Shown here in pieces: positions 17,678 to 26,866 of a stretch of DNA of 64,000 bases. The notes beneath the pieces are model-generated. The model saw nothing but the letters and a program-made list of their open reading frames with translations, was not told where the DNA came from and did no database searches. The stretch comes from Aequorivita sp. CIP111184 (GTDB taxonomy: Bacteria > Bacteroidota > Bacteroidia > Flavobacteriales > Flavobacteriaceae). A program made the translations under genes and the position numbers. Numbering within the stretch: position 1 is the first letter of the stretch; each line of letters opens with the position of its first letter. The stretch is from the NCBI RefSeq assembly GCF_900489465.1, contig NZ_UEFQ01000013.1, positions 744,001 through 808,000 of the forward strand, given 5' to 3'.

Positions 17678-18151
17678 ATGTCAAAATTCACAAAGAAAAA
17701 AAGCAACGAATTACCTCCCGTAAACACAGCATCCCTTCCGGATATTGTATTTATGTTACTATTCTTTTTTATGGTGGTAACAGTATTGCGTGATGACAAT
17801 TTGCTTGTTCAGAACAAATTGCCAAAAGCAGATCAGGTTGAGAAATTGAAAAAAGATCGATCTGTATATATTTATGCAGGAAAACCAAGTTCCAGATATG
17901 TGGACAAATATGGTTCAGAGCCTAAAATACAGATTGGTGATAAATACACTGATATTACCAATATTAAGTTTGCATTAACCGAAGCACGAGAAAAACTACT
18001 TCCTGAACTACAGGATAAAGTAATGGTTGCGCTTAAGGTTGATGAAAAGACAAATACTGGGATGGTTACAGACATTAAACAGGAATTACGTGATCTTAAT
18101 ATGTTGAAGATTATTTATATTACCACTCCTGGAAATGAAATAAACCAATAG
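17678..18151 (+). CDS. exbD: ExbD/TolR-family biopolymer transport protein (second copy)
   Basis: A 157-residue ExbD: N-terminal KKKSNELPPVNTASLPDIVF, membrane helix about 20-38 with the essential Asp in LPDIVFMLLFFFMVVTVL, and a periplasmic domain ending DLNMLKIIYITTPG. It is closer to ordinary ExbD length than its neighbour. It ends the exbB operon and is followed by an intrinsic terminator. Confidence 0.94.
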   Translation: MSKFTKKKSNELPPVNTASLPDIVFMLLFFFMVVTVLRDDNLLVQNKLPKADQVEKLKKDRSVYIYAGKPSSRYVDKYGSEPKIQIGDKYTDITNIKFALTEAREKLLPELQDKVMVALKVDEKTNTGMVTDIKQELRDLNMLKIIYITTPGNEINQ

Positions 18152-18174
18152 ACTGATTATTCGATTTTAATTTG

Positions 18175-18218
18175 AAAACGCCTTGCTCCTAGGTTTCGGG
18201 ATCAAGGCGTTTTTTTTT
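18175..18218 (+). terminator. Intrinsic terminator after the exbB-exbD operon
   Basis: AAAACGCCTTG pairs with CAAGGCGTTTT across a 17-base loop and is followed by a run of T. The next coding start lies 34 bases downstream, which argues against starting the next gene at an in-frame TTG inside this hairpin. Confidence 0.85.
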
Positions 18219-18251
18219 GCTTATTTTGAAAATACATTTATCTTTATAGGT

Positions 18252-18953
18252 ATGCAAAAGGTGTTTAAATTATGTGTTACCATATTTTTAGGCTTTGTTT
18301 CCTTTAATGGAATAGCCCAAGATACCATTCAGCCCGCTGTCGCTGATTCCTTATATAGAGAAGATCAGTTTTATGTAGGTGTTACCTATAATGTGCTTTT
18401 AAACCTTCCTTCAGGAGCAAGCATTCGTGGACTTTCCGGAGGATTTCAGTTTGGTTTTTTACGCGATATGCCCATTAATGAAAAACGCACAATTGCTGTC
18501 GCTCTTGGTGGTGGTATATCTATAGATCAATTTGGACAAAACCTTTTAATAGGGGAAACTCCTAATGGTGAAACAATATTTCGTGTTTTAAATAATGTAG
18601 AATATACTCGAAATCGTTTTAATACGGCCGTAGTTGAAGCTCCCATTGAGTTAAGATGGAGAAGCTCTACTCCTACAAACTATAAATTTTGGAGAGTTTA
18701 TGCCGGTTTTAGAGTTGGATATGCTTATTGGTATAAAGCCACCTTTAAACAGTCTGGAAATAATATTAGCCAAACAAAAATTCCAGAATTTGATAGGCTT
18801 CGCATGGCTGCTACATTAAGCCTTGGGTATAATACTTTTAATTTTTTTGCATCTTATAGTATTAACCCTTTCTTCAAAGATGCAATAACAACAGATGGTG
18901 AAAAAGTAGATTTTAGAACCCTTAAAGTTGGTTTGATGTTCTATATTCTATAA
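18252..18953 (+). CDS. PorT-like outer-membrane beta-barrel protein
   Basis: This 233-residue protein has a signal peptide (MQKVFKLCVTIFLGFVSFNGIAQ) and a C-terminal region rich in alternating aromatic strands (VYAGFRVGYAYWYK, LSLGYNTFNFFASYSI) ending LKVGLMFYIL, typical of eight-stranded barrels of the PorT/outer-membrane-protein beta-barrel group. PorT-like proteins are linked to type IX secretion in Bacteroidota, but many members of the family are general barrels, so the specific role is not certain. The start is the ATG after the terminator. It converges with the next gene, overlapping its stop by 6 bases. Confidence 0.8.
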   Translation: MQKVFKLCVTIFLGFVSFNGIAQDTIQPAVADSLYREDQFYVGVTYNVLLNLPSGASIRGLSGGFQFGFLRDMPINEKRTIAVALGGGISIDQFGQNLLIGETPNGETIFRVLNNVEYTRNRFNTAVVEAPIELRWRSSTPTNYKFWRVYAGFRVGYAYWYKATFKQSGNNISQTKIPEFDRLRMAATLSLGYNTFNFFASYSINPFFKDAITTDGEKVDFRTLKVGLMFYIL

Positions 18954-19553
18954 CCAATTATTGAAAAGAATCAACTGGGGTAATGTCCCCAATAAAATGC
19001 CAATCCCGAGTTCTGGATATGTATGCGAATCATTCTCTAATCGCGAAGATGCAACCCAGCCATTTACAAATAGAAAAAAGCTTATTGAGATCAAAAGATT
19101 TATTTTGAAATGGGCGCTTAATCCAATGATGAACATTAAAATACCGGCAACTCCCATTTGGTGCAAACTCACTTTAACTTTAAAAAACACCAGTACTAAT
19201 GCACTAAATGCTGAAAATAAAATACCGACAAAAAAGTTATAAAGTTCGGGATCGTCATACGGATCAAAAACCATTTTAATGATAAGCAACAGAAGAATGC
19301 ATTGAATCATCAATGGAAACTTGCGTTCGTTTACTTCCTTTAAATAAATGGTTTCAACAACTCTTAAGTTTTTAAGGAGAAAAAATATAACAATTGGGAT
19401 TAGAATAGTTATAATAATAATTGCAAAAATATTTACACGCACCAATTGAAAATCTAAATATCGCGGTGTAACTATAAAATAAAGAATGGTTCCAAAAAGT
19501 GGAATCAATAGTGGATGAAAAATATAGGAAGCAGCTTTAAGAAATAGTCTCAT
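18948..19553 (-). CDS. Multi-pass membrane protein, unknown function
   Basis: The 201-residue product has six predicted membrane helices (starting at about residues 13, 43, 82, 107, 134 and 181), with a positively charged first loop. The repeated helices and short loops vaguely resemble the PAP2-like phosphatase membrane core, but I see no phosphatase motif, so I leave the function open. Its ATG overlaps the rpoN stop codon by one base (TAATG), so it is translationally coupled to sigma-54, a linkage worth noting though unexplained. Confidence 0.8.
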   Translation of the reverse strand: MRLFLKAASYIFHPLLIPLFGTILYFIVTPRYLDFQLVRVNIFAIIIITILIPIVIFFLLKNLRVVETIYLKEVNERKFPLMIQCILLLLIIKMVFDPYDDPELYNFFVGILFSAFSALVLVFFKVKVSLHQMGVAGILMFIIGLSAHFKINLLISISFFLFVNGWVASSRLENDSHTYPELGIGILLGTLPQLILFNNWL

Positions 19554-21016
19554 TAAATTTCCTTTCTAAGCCGTGCTACTGGCAAGTCTAATTGTTCCCT
19601 ATATTTTGCAATGGTGCGTCGTGCAATAGGATATCCTTTTTCTAATAAAATCTTAGCTAATTTATCATCTGTAAGCGGCTTTCTTTTGTTTTCTTCGGAA
19701 ATGGTTATCTCTAGAATTTTCTTGATTTCCTTTGTCGAAACATCTTCCCCCTGATCATTTTTCATTGACTCACTAAAAAATTCCTTTATCAACTTTGTTC
19801 CGTAGGGTGTGTCTACATATTTACTATTCGCAACTCGTGAAACAGTTGAAACGTCCATATGAATTTCATCTGCAATATCTTTCAATATCATGGGTCTCAG
19901 CTTGCGCTCATCACCCGATAAAAAGAATTCTTCCTGATAGTGCATAATTGCATTCATAGTCACAAAGAGCGTCTGCTGGCGTTGTTTAATAGCGTCTATA
20001 AACCATTTTGCAGCATCCAGTTTTTGCTTAATAAACATCACAGCATCTTTTTGCGCTTTAGATTTATCTTTCGATTCTTTGTAGCCCTTCAACATATTTG
20101 TATAATCGTGGCTCACATGAAGTTCGGGAGCGTTTCTTCCGTTTAAAGTTAAATCCAATTCGCCATCAACGATCTTTATTGCAAAATCGGGAACTACATG
20201 TTCTACAATTCTATTGTTTCCCGAATAGGTTCCGCCAGGTTTAGGATTAAGTCCTTCAATTTCATGAATAGCATCGCGCAGTTGATCTTCAGTAATATCA
20301 AACTTTTGAATAAGCTTTTTGTAATGCTTTTTGCTGAAATGATCAAAAGAGTCTTCTATAATCTCAATTGCCAAAGCAACAGCTGGATTATGCTCTTTTC
20401 GCTCTAACTGAATCAATAAACACTCTTGAAGATCACGAGCCGCCACACCCGCAGGATCCAACTCTTGAACTATTTTTAGCACTTTTTTAACCTTCTCTAT
20501 TGTAGTGTAAACATTTTGTGTGAAAGCCAAGTCATCAACGATATCCTGAAGCTCGCGACGTATATAGCCGCTTTCATCAACACTGCCAACCAAAAAGGTT
20601 GCTATCTCCTCTTCCTCATCGTCCATGCGATACGTGCTCAATTGTTGCATCAAATTCTGGGTGAACGAAGTCCCTGCGGCATAAGGCATTTGCCGTTCCT
20701 CATCATCTGCGCTGTAGTTATTTGCCGAAAGCTTGTAACTTGGCACTTCGTCATCGCTTAAGTAATCGTCAACGTTTATATCCGTTTCTATTACTTCGTT
20801 GCCTTCGTCATAATTATCGTCAAACTCGTCGTTGTTAAATTCATCATCAAACTCATCGCTTTCCTCTTTTCCGCCCTCCAAAGCTGGATTTTCCTCTAAT
20901 TCTTGAGAAATACGCTGCTCAAAGGCTTGCGTGGGCAATTGTATCATCTTCATCAACTGTATCTGTTGAGGCGATAATTTTTGAGAAAGTTTAAAATTTA
21001 ATTGCTGCTTTAACAT
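19553..21016 (-). CDS. rpoN: RNA polymerase sigma-54 factor
   Basis: This 487-residue protein is sigma-54. Region I at the N-terminus is the Gln/Leu-rich activator-interaction segment (QLNFKLSQKLSPQQIQLMKMIQ), followed by an acidic linker (about 50-90), the core-binding domain (about 110-310) and the DNA-binding domain with the helix-turn-helix (DVSTVSRVANSKYVDT) and the C-terminal RpoN box (ARRTIAKYREQL). It would recognise -24/-12 promoters and need an AAA+ activator, which is not in this window. It is followed by a coupled membrane-protein gene. Confidence 0.97.
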   Translation of the reverse strand: MLKQQLNFKLSQKLSPQQIQLMKMIQLPTQAFEQRISQELEENPALEGGKEESDEFDDEFNNDEFDDNYDEGNEVIETDINVDDYLSDDEVPSYKLSANNYSADDEERQMPYAAGTSFTQNLMQQLSTYRMDDEEEEIATFLVGSVDESGYIRRELQDIVDDLAFTQNVYTTIEKVKKVLKIVQELDPAGVAARDLQECLLIQLERKEHNPAVALAIEIIEDSFDHFSKKHYKKLIQKFDITEDQLRDAIHEIEGLNPKPGGTYSGNNRIVEHVVPDFAIKIVDGELDLTLNGRNAPELHVSHDYTNMLKGYKESKDKSKAQKDAVMFIKQKLDAAKWFIDAIKQRQQTLFVTMNAIMHYQEEFFLSGDERKLRPMILKDIADEIHMDVSTVSRVANSKYVDTPYGTKLIKEFFSESMKNDQGEDVSTKEIKKILEITISEENKRKPLTDDKLAKILLEKGYPIARRTIAKYREQLDLPVARLRKEI

Positions 21017-21105
21017 GGTTCTATTTACTACCTCATAAAGTTAAAAAAAACCAGCTACTAAAATAATGAAGTAACCAGTTTTAATACAATCTTATGTTAT
21101 TTTGA

Positions 21106-22548
21106 TTAGAATTCTGCGTTGCCGGGAGTTCTTGGGTAAGGAATTACATCCCGAATGTTGCCCATTCCTGTAGTAAACTGAACCAAACGCTCAAAACCAA
21201 GTCCAAAACCACTGTGCACAGCTGTTCCAAACTTGCGAAGATCCAAATACCAATACAATTCTTTTTCGTCAATGTTCATGGTCTTCATTTTTTGTAGCAA
21301 CACATCATAACGTTCTTCACGTTGTGAACCGCCAACAATTTCTCCAATCCCTGGAAAAAGTACGTCCATTGCACGAACGGTTTTACCGTCATCATTTAAA
21401 CGCATATAAAAGGATTTTATATTTGCGGGGTAATCAAAAAGAATGACCGGACATTTAAAGTGCTTTTCAACCAAAAATCGCTCGTGCTCGCTTTGAAGAT
21501 CTGCACCCCATTCATCAATAATATATTTGAATTTTTTCTTTTGGTTTGGCTTGGAGCGTTTTAAAATTTCTATCGCTTCAGTATAGCTTACCCGTTTAAA
21601 ATTGTTTTCCAGTATAAAACGAAGTTTTTCACGAAGATTCATTTCGCTGCGTTCGTCCTGGGGCTTGTTCTTTTCTTCTTCAAGCAAACGGTTTTCAAGA
21701 AATTCAAGATCATCGGCACAGTTTTCTAAAGCGTAGTTTACTACATACTTTATAAAATCTTCCGCTAAATCCATGTTCGCATCCAAATCATTGAAAGCAA
21801 CTTCTGGCTCAATCATCCAAAATTCTGCCAAGTGGCGACTCGTGTTTGAGTTTTCGGCCCTAAAAGTTGGACCGAAAGTATAAACTTTGCCAAGCGCCAT
21901 TGCATAGGTTTCAGCTTCCAATTGGCCGCTAACCGTAAGATTGGTTTCTTTTTCGAAGAAATCTTCTTTATAATTTACATTTCCGTTTTCATCAAGCGGC
22001 GGATTTTTAGCATCCAAAGCTGAAACGCGAAACATTTCCCCAGCACCCTCCGCATCACTTCCCGTAATGATGGGCGCGTGCATATAGTTAAATCCGTTTT
22101 TCTGAAAATATTCGTGAACCGCGAAAGCCAGTTTAGAACGCGTTCGCATCACGGCGCCAAATGTATTGGTGCGGATTCGCAAATGGGCTTGCTCGCGCAA
22201 CGTTTCCAACGAATGTCTTTTTGGTGAAAGGATAGTAAGTTTAACATCTTCCGGATTTGCTTCTCCTAAAATAGTCAATTTTGAAACCTGTATTTCCACC
22301 GTTTGGCCCTGTCCTTGGCTTTCTACTAAAATACCAGAAACTTCAATTGCAGCACCAACGGTTATTTTTTTTAGAATTTCTTCTTCAAAATTTTCAAAAT
22401 CCACTACACATTGTAGCGTTTTTATGGTAGATCCGTCATTTAAAGCTATGAACCTGTTGCTTCTAAAAGAGCGTACCCAACCGCTAACAATTACATCGTG
22501 ATGGGTCGGTTCGGTTTTCAACAATTCATCTATAGTCTTGTCTTGCAT
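21106..22548 (-). CDS. asnS: Asparaginyl-tRNA synthetase
   Basis: This 480-residue class IIb synthetase charges tRNA-Asn. An N-terminal OB-fold anticodon-binding domain (about 15-110, IVSGWVRSFRSNRFIAL) precedes the catalytic core with motif 1 around MHAPIITGSDAEGAGEMF, motif 2 in TFGPTFRAENSNTSRHLAEFWMIEPE, and motif 3 near the end (GFGLGFERLVQFTTGMGNIRD). The lengthy insert at about 285-345 is usual for this family. It lies between rpoN and the MMPL transporter on the same strand, with 89 and 51 bases of spacing. Confidence 0.97.
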   Translation of the reverse strand: MQDKTIDELLKTEPTHHDVIVSGWVRSFRSNRFIALNDGSTIKTLQCVVDFENFEEEILKKITVGAAIEVSGILVESQGQGQTVEIQVSKLTILGEANPEDVKLTILSPKRHSLETLREQAHLRIRTNTFGAVMRTRSKLAFAVHEYFQKNGFNYMHAPIITGSDAEGAGEMFRVSALDAKNPPLDENGNVNYKEDFFEKETNLTVSGQLEAETYAMALGKVYTFGPTFRAENSNTSRHLAEFWMIEPEVAFNDLDANMDLAEDFIKYVVNYALENCADDLEFLENRLLEEEKNKPQDERSEMNLREKLRFILENNFKRVSYTEAIEILKRSKPNQKKKFKYIIDEWGADLQSEHERFLVEKHFKCPVILFDYPANIKSFYMRLNDDGKTVRAMDVLFPGIGEIVGGSQREERYDVLLQKMKTMNIDEKELYWYLDLRKFGTAVHSGFGLGFERLVQFTTGMGNIRDVIPYPRTPGNAEF

Positions 22549-22599
22549 GGTCGTTTTTTAAGAAGAGCAAATATAATTTTTTTAATTCTGAATTGAGAA

Positions 22600-24990
22600 T
22601 TATGAAACATCTTCTTCATCATCCGTCAAAATCTCGATTGCAGGTTTTTTCATCGTTTCCTTATTTGCAATACTTCTTTCTAGCGAAAGTAGAAGCGTTG
22701 GAAGGAGTAAAAGATTGGAAAGCATCGCAAAAAGTAACGTCATTGAGACCAATGCCCCTAAAGCCACTGTGCCTCCAAAACTGGAAATAGTAAACACTGA
22801 AAATCCAAAGAAAAGCACTATTGAAGTATAAAACATGCTTACCGTGCTCTCGCGGAGTGCTGCATATACAGACTTCTTTATTTTCCAGTTGTTGGCTATC
22901 AGTTCTTGTCTGTATTTTGCGAGGAAGTGAATAGTATCATCCACCGATATTCCAAACGCAATGCTAAATACCAAAATAGTAGACGGTTTTATGGGAACGC
23001 TTACAAAACCCATTACCCCAGCCGTTATAATTAATGGAAGAAGATTTGGAATCAACGAAATTAAAATCATTTTAAAACTTCGGAACATCCACGCCATAAA
23101 TAAAGCAATTAAGAAAATGGCTAGTGAAAGCGAAAGGATTAAATTATTTACCAAATAATGCGTTCCTTTTTGAAAAACCAATGCTTTTCCAGTAACCGAA
23201 ACATTATAACGCTCTGGCGGGAAAACCTTATTTATTTCCTTATGAAGATCTTCTTCAATATTGTTAAACCTATCTGGCTTGGTGTCTTTCATAAATGTGG
23301 TAATACGGGCAAACTGTCCCGTGCTGTCCACATAGCTATTCAATAGGTTGGTGTTTGTGTTGCTGCTTTTTGCGTAACTAAGTATAAAATTCTTTTCTTG
23401 GCTATTTGGAAGTTGGTAGTATTCCGGATTGCCGTTATAATAGGCCTGCTTGGAATATTTCACTAATTCTACCACAGAAAGCGGTTTCGCGAACTCAGGA
23501 ATTTCTTTAATATGGTCCTGCAGTTCGTCAATACGTTTTAGAGTGGCTAGGCTCATCACGCCTTTTGGTTTTTTTGTATCCACCATTATTTCTAAGGGCA
23601 TAATGCCTTCGTATTCCTTTTCAAAAAAGCGGATATCGTCAAAAAAACCAGTGTTTTTCGGCATATCCTCAATTAGACTTCCCGAAATTTTTATGTTGAA
23701 AATTCCAATAATACTTACACAAAGAAGAAGAACAGCCATAATATAGATCGTGATACGGCGCTCTTTTACCATGCACTCTATCCAATTTACAAATTTGTTG
23801 ATCCACGTTTTGTTCAAATGTTTTAGGTGCTTGTCTTTCGGCACCGACATAAAGCTGTAAATAATGGGGATGATAAGCAAACTCAATAAAAAGATAGCTA
23901 CAATGTTGATTGAAGCCACAATACCAAATTCACTCAGCAGTTCACTCTTCACCAAAATAAAAGTGGCAAAACCTGAAGCCGTGGTTAAGTTAGTCATCAA
24001 GGTGGCGTTACCCACTTTTGTGATGACGCGTTGTAATGATTTAGCTTGGTTTCCGTGTAATTTTATCTCCTGCTGATATTTATTGATGAGGAATATACAG
24101 TTTGGAATTCCAATCACGATTATCAAAGGAGGGATTAAAGCCGTTAGTACTGTAATTTCATAATGCATCAGTCCTAAAAATCCGAAAGCCCACATCACCC
24201 CAATAATTACAGTACACATAGAAATAAAGGTAGCGCGCCAAGAGCGGAAAAAGAAGAAAAATATAAGCGAAGTAACAAAAAGTGCTCCGGCAATAAAAAG
24301 TCCAATTTCATCAATAATGCTTTGCGAATTCAGCGTACGAATGTAGGGCATTCCGGATGTATGAACTTTAACGCCCGTTTCTTCCTCAAATTTTTTGATT
24401 AGCGGAATCAAATCCTCAATCACAAAATCCTTTCGTGCAGCAGTATTTACAATGTCCTTTTTCATATAAATGGCCGAGCGGATGCTCTGCTTGTCTGGAC
24501 TGTAAATTAGTCCGTCGTAAAAAGGAAGTTTGTTGAATAGCTCGTCTTTATATTCCGCAAGATTTGCATCCGTAAAAACGGAATCTTTTATAAAAGGGAC
24601 GAGTTCAAAACCTGTGGTATCAATTTTCTTTTCAAGTTTTTGAAGATTGCCTACTGAAAGCGTAAGCTCTACCTCATTGAATTTTGCAATATCTTTTGAA
24701 AGTTGGTTCCAAGCTGCAAACTTTTTGGGCGTAAAGATGGAGGAATCTTTCACCCCCATAACAATCAGGTTGCCCTCTTCGCCAAAATGAGAAAGAAATT
24801 GATCGTATTCAAGATTGATGGGATGATCATCTGGCAGCAGATTGGCTTCGGTATATGTGAAGCGCATATTTTTCCACTGAAGTGCTAGCAGTACGGTGAT
24901 AACTGCAATAACTATTAAAATCACGGTACGATTCCGTAAAATAAAGCGGGCCACCCAGCCCCAAAACCCAATGCTGAAAAGTTTGTTCAA
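22600..24990 (-). CDS. MMPL/RND-superfamily exporter
   Basis: The 796-residue inner-membrane protein has two repeats of one plus five membrane helices (first at about 19-38; cluster at about 225-380; seventh at about 415-433; cluster at about 620-775) separated by large extracytoplasmic loops, the RND-superfamily fold of MMPL-type lipid or hopanoid exporters. A SVDDTIHFLAKYRQE segment near residue 690 is a characteristic family signature. No membrane-fusion partner is adjacent. The coding frame has no ATG before residue 41; the TTG giving (M)NKLFSIGFW is the best start, lying about 15 bases after the predicted transcript start. Substrate unknown. Confidence 0.9.
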   Translation of the reverse strand: MNKLFSIGFWGWVARFILRNRTVILIVIAVITVLLALQWKNMRFTYTEANLLPDDHPINLEYDQFLSHFGEEGNLIVMGVKDSSIFTPKKFAAWNQLSKDIAKFNEVELTLSVGNLQKLEKKIDTTGFELVPFIKDSVFTDANLAEYKDELFNKLPFYDGLIYSPDKQSIRSAIYMKKDIVNTAARKDFVIEDLIPLIKKFEEETGVKVHTSGMPYIRTLNSQSIIDEIGLFIAGALFVTSLIFFFFFRSWRATFISMCTVIIGVMWAFGFLGLMHYEITVLTALIPPLIIVIGIPNCIFLINKYQQEIKLHGNQAKSLQRVITKVGNATLMTNLTTASGFATFILVKSELLSEFGIVASINIVAIFLLSLLIIPIIYSFMSVPKDKHLKHLNKTWINKFVNWIECMVKERRITIYIMAVLLLCVSIIGIFNIKISGSLIEDMPKNTGFFDDIRFFEKEYEGIMPLEIMVDTKKPKGVMSLATLKRIDELQDHIKEIPEFAKPLSVVELVKYSKQAYYNGNPEYYQLPNSQEKNFILSYAKSSNTNTNLLNSYVDSTGQFARITTFMKDTKPDRFNNIEEDLHKEINKVFPPERYNVSVTGKALVFQKGTHYLVNNLILSLSLAIFLIALFMAWMFRSFKMILISLIPNLLPLIITAGVMGFVSVPIKPSTILVFSIAFGISVDDTIHFLAKYRQELIANNWKIKKSVYAALRESTVSMFYTSIVLFFGFSVFTISSFGGTVALGALVSMTLLFAMLSNLLLLPTLLLSLERSIANKETMKKPAIEILTDDEEDVS

Positions 24991-25011
24991 AGCAATTTTT
25001 TATAGAATTAG

Positions 25012-25019
25012 CAAAGGTA
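25012..25019 (-). promoter_or_regulatory. -7 promoter box of the MMPL gene
   Basis: The minus strand reads TACCTTTG, a perfect TAnnTTTG element, 21 bases upstream of the assigned TTG start. Confidence 0.55.
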
Positions 25020-25176
25020 AGTATTCCCAATTAGTGGGGGATTTATTTTGTGTGGTATTTTAAAAGGTGAAAGCATAACAAACCCTTTTTGTAGCTTTAC
25101 AAACAAAAAAATAGATATGCATGTTGCATATAAAAATTAATAATTATAAACCACTCAATTTCATAACACAAAACAA

Positions 25177-25473
25177 ATGGAAATTTTAGAATGGATACAG
25201 AATTGGTTTAAGAATAATTGTGACGGCGATTGGGAACAGGGTGAAGGTATTCAAATCACAACTTTGGACAACCCTGGGTGGGAAGTTGAAATTGATATAT
25301 CAAACACTTCAATAGCGAATATTAATATTGAATGGATACTTAACGAAAATGGAGCACACGATTGGTATGGTGTAAAAATTGAGAACCAAAAATTTAACGC
25401 TTCTGGCGATGCTGGAAAACTAAAATTTTTATTAGAGTTATTTAAAGAGATGATTGAGAAAATTGAAAATTAA
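25177..25473 (+). CDS. Imm53-family immunity protein (orphan)
   Basis: This 98-residue acidic, cytoplasmic protein matches what I know of the Imm53 family (immunity protein 53 of polymorphic toxin systems): it begins with an aromatic helix LEWIQNWFKNNCDGDWEQGEGI, continues with the hallmark TLDNPGWEVEID, has a central WY pair (DWYGVKI) and a C-terminal helix LKFLLELFKEMIEKIE. Such proteins bind and inhibit a cognate toxin, often a nuclease, delivered by neighbouring cells. No toxin gene lies on either side, so this is an orphan, possibly protecting against foreign toxins. Assignment is by recalled family pattern rather than by search. Confidence 0.75.
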   Translation: MEILEWIQNWFKNNCDGDWEQGEGIQITTLDNPGWEVEIDISNTSIANINIEWILNENGAHDWYGVKIENQKFNASGDAGKLKFLLELFKEMIEKIEN

Positions 25474-25513
25474 TACAATTGTCAACAACTCACAACTGGG
25501 AACGCAGAACCGA

Positions 25514-26779
25514 TTAAATCTTCAAATAAAAAGTAAACTTAAAAGAAATGTTATCCGAGAACCTTGGTAGATTGTAGTAGCCATAGCGATAGGCAGCACT
25601 AAGGCCAAAGCCAAAAAGAATCTTGTTCACCTCAAAACCGCTTTCGTTATAAAGATGTTCCAACGTATTAAAAGGGATGCCGAAATGACGGTCAGTATTT
25701 GCCATATCACCCCAAGCGTGGCGTGTAATTAACACGAGTTCTGGTTTCCACTTCTCGGTAAGTTTAAAACGTCTAAGACTATGCTTTACTTGCAAAGTTG
25801 TCAATTTATCTGAAAAAAATTCGCCAAAATACATTGTCTCAAAACTCTGTACTCCAGCTACAGAAAAACGTTGTAAAATTTCATCTTTTGTTGGCTGATT
25901 GGGGTAGGAGTGAAACAAATGTGTTAAAGGCACATCGCCCGTGGCCAGTGTACCTTCTAAAAGAATATTGGTGGAAGATAAATCGGTACGTTTTATATAA
26001 TAGTCTAACTTCAAACCAAATTTGGTATAGTTGAAATCACTGCCTGCAACGTCTTTAAATCCTTGTGTAATCTGTGCACTAATCTTAGGAAAACCGTCAA
26101 AATATTCCTTGGTGCCATCTTCATTGGTGAAAAAATTCGTCTTCGGACTTATCCTTAAAGAAACTGTGGCCTCAGCTAACTGATAATCTTTATATGGTCT
26201 CCCATCTTTTATAAAATAATAGCTCTCAATATTCTCCACATTGCTATGCTCCACCCGAAATTCACTAAGTATTTTTGGAGAAAGCTCGCTTGTAATGTTT
26301 GCGTACCATTTTCGGTATTTGTAAAATTGAATGATATTAACCAGTCTTGGTTCAAAAATAGAATATACGCGGGCATCGGTTAGAAAATCAAAAGTTCCAA
26401 TTTCCTTTATGTCATCAACGTAATACACACTTAACCAGGCTTTCTTTTCTTTATTAACGCGGGCACTGGCACCTAAACTATATTTTAGGGCTTTGTCCTT
26501 AAAACCATAAGCCACATAACCTCCCAGTTTGTATTTTTCAAAAAGTTTGTCATTGGTTAAGCCGCCAATTCCCAAACGAAATGATTCGTAATTGTTATAT
26601 TTTATTAAGGTTTTAAGATCAATATCAAAAAAACCAACAGGGTAATAACCTGATGAAAGTGGATGTTCTTTTTTGTCGGCAACACTTGAAATGGAATCTT
26701 TATCAGTTTGTATTGCTGGCTCTTGTGCAACAACATAAAAACCAAGGCTAAAAAAAACAAGAAAAAGAAGTTTTCGCAT
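25514..26779 (-). CDS. DUF5686-type outer-membrane protein, short form
   Basis: The 421-residue product has a signal peptide (MRKLLFLVFFSLGFYVVAQ) and a long run of beta-strands ending in FKFTFYLKI, consistent with an outer-membrane barrel. The GYYPVGFFDIDLKTLIKYNNYE region and the strands after it match the C-terminal half of DUF5686 proteins of Bacteroidota, which are usually about 800 residues long and start with a carboxypeptidase-regulatory-like domain. That N-terminal half is absent here, and the signal peptide is joined directly to the barrel, so it is an intact short form rather than a broken gene. Function unknown. Confidence 0.75.
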   Translation of the reverse strand: MRKLLFLVFFSLGFYVVAQEPAIQTDKDSISSVADKKEHPLSSGYYPVGFFDIDLKTLIKYNNYESFRLGIGGLTNDKLFEKYKLGGYVAYGFKDKALKYSLGASARVNKEKKAWLSVYYVDDIKEIGTFDFLTDARVYSIFEPRLVNIIQFYKYRKWYANITSELSPKILSEFRVEHSNVENIESYYFIKDGRPYKDYQLAEATVSLRISPKTNFFTNEDGTKEYFDGFPKISAQITQGFKDVAGSDFNYTKFGLKLDYYIKRTDLSSTNILLEGTLATGDVPLTHLFHSYPNQPTKDEILQRFSVAGVQSFETMYFGEFFSDKLTTLQVKHSLRRFKLTEKWKPELVLITRHAWGDMANTDRHFGIPFNTLEHLYNESGFEVNKILFGFGLSAAYRYGYYNLPRFSDNISFKFTFYLKI

Positions 26780-26814
26780 TCGGAAAGGTGAGTTTTAAGT
26801 AGCTTAAATGTAAA

Positions 26815-26842
26815 AATAAAGCGGCTGTTATGCCGCTTTATT
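26815..26842 (-). terminator. Intrinsic terminator after frr
   Basis: AATAAAGCGGC and GCCGCTTTATT form an 11-bp stem with a 6-base loop; on the minus strand it is followed by a T-rich tract, so it ends the pyrH-frr transcript. Confidence 0.85.
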
Positions 26843-26866
26843 GTATTTAGTTTAACGAAAATTGCA

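Noticed and set aside
18183-18251. TTG-initiated extension of the PorT-like protein.
   Set aside because: It starts inside a terminator hairpin and the downstream ATG gives a proper signal peptide.
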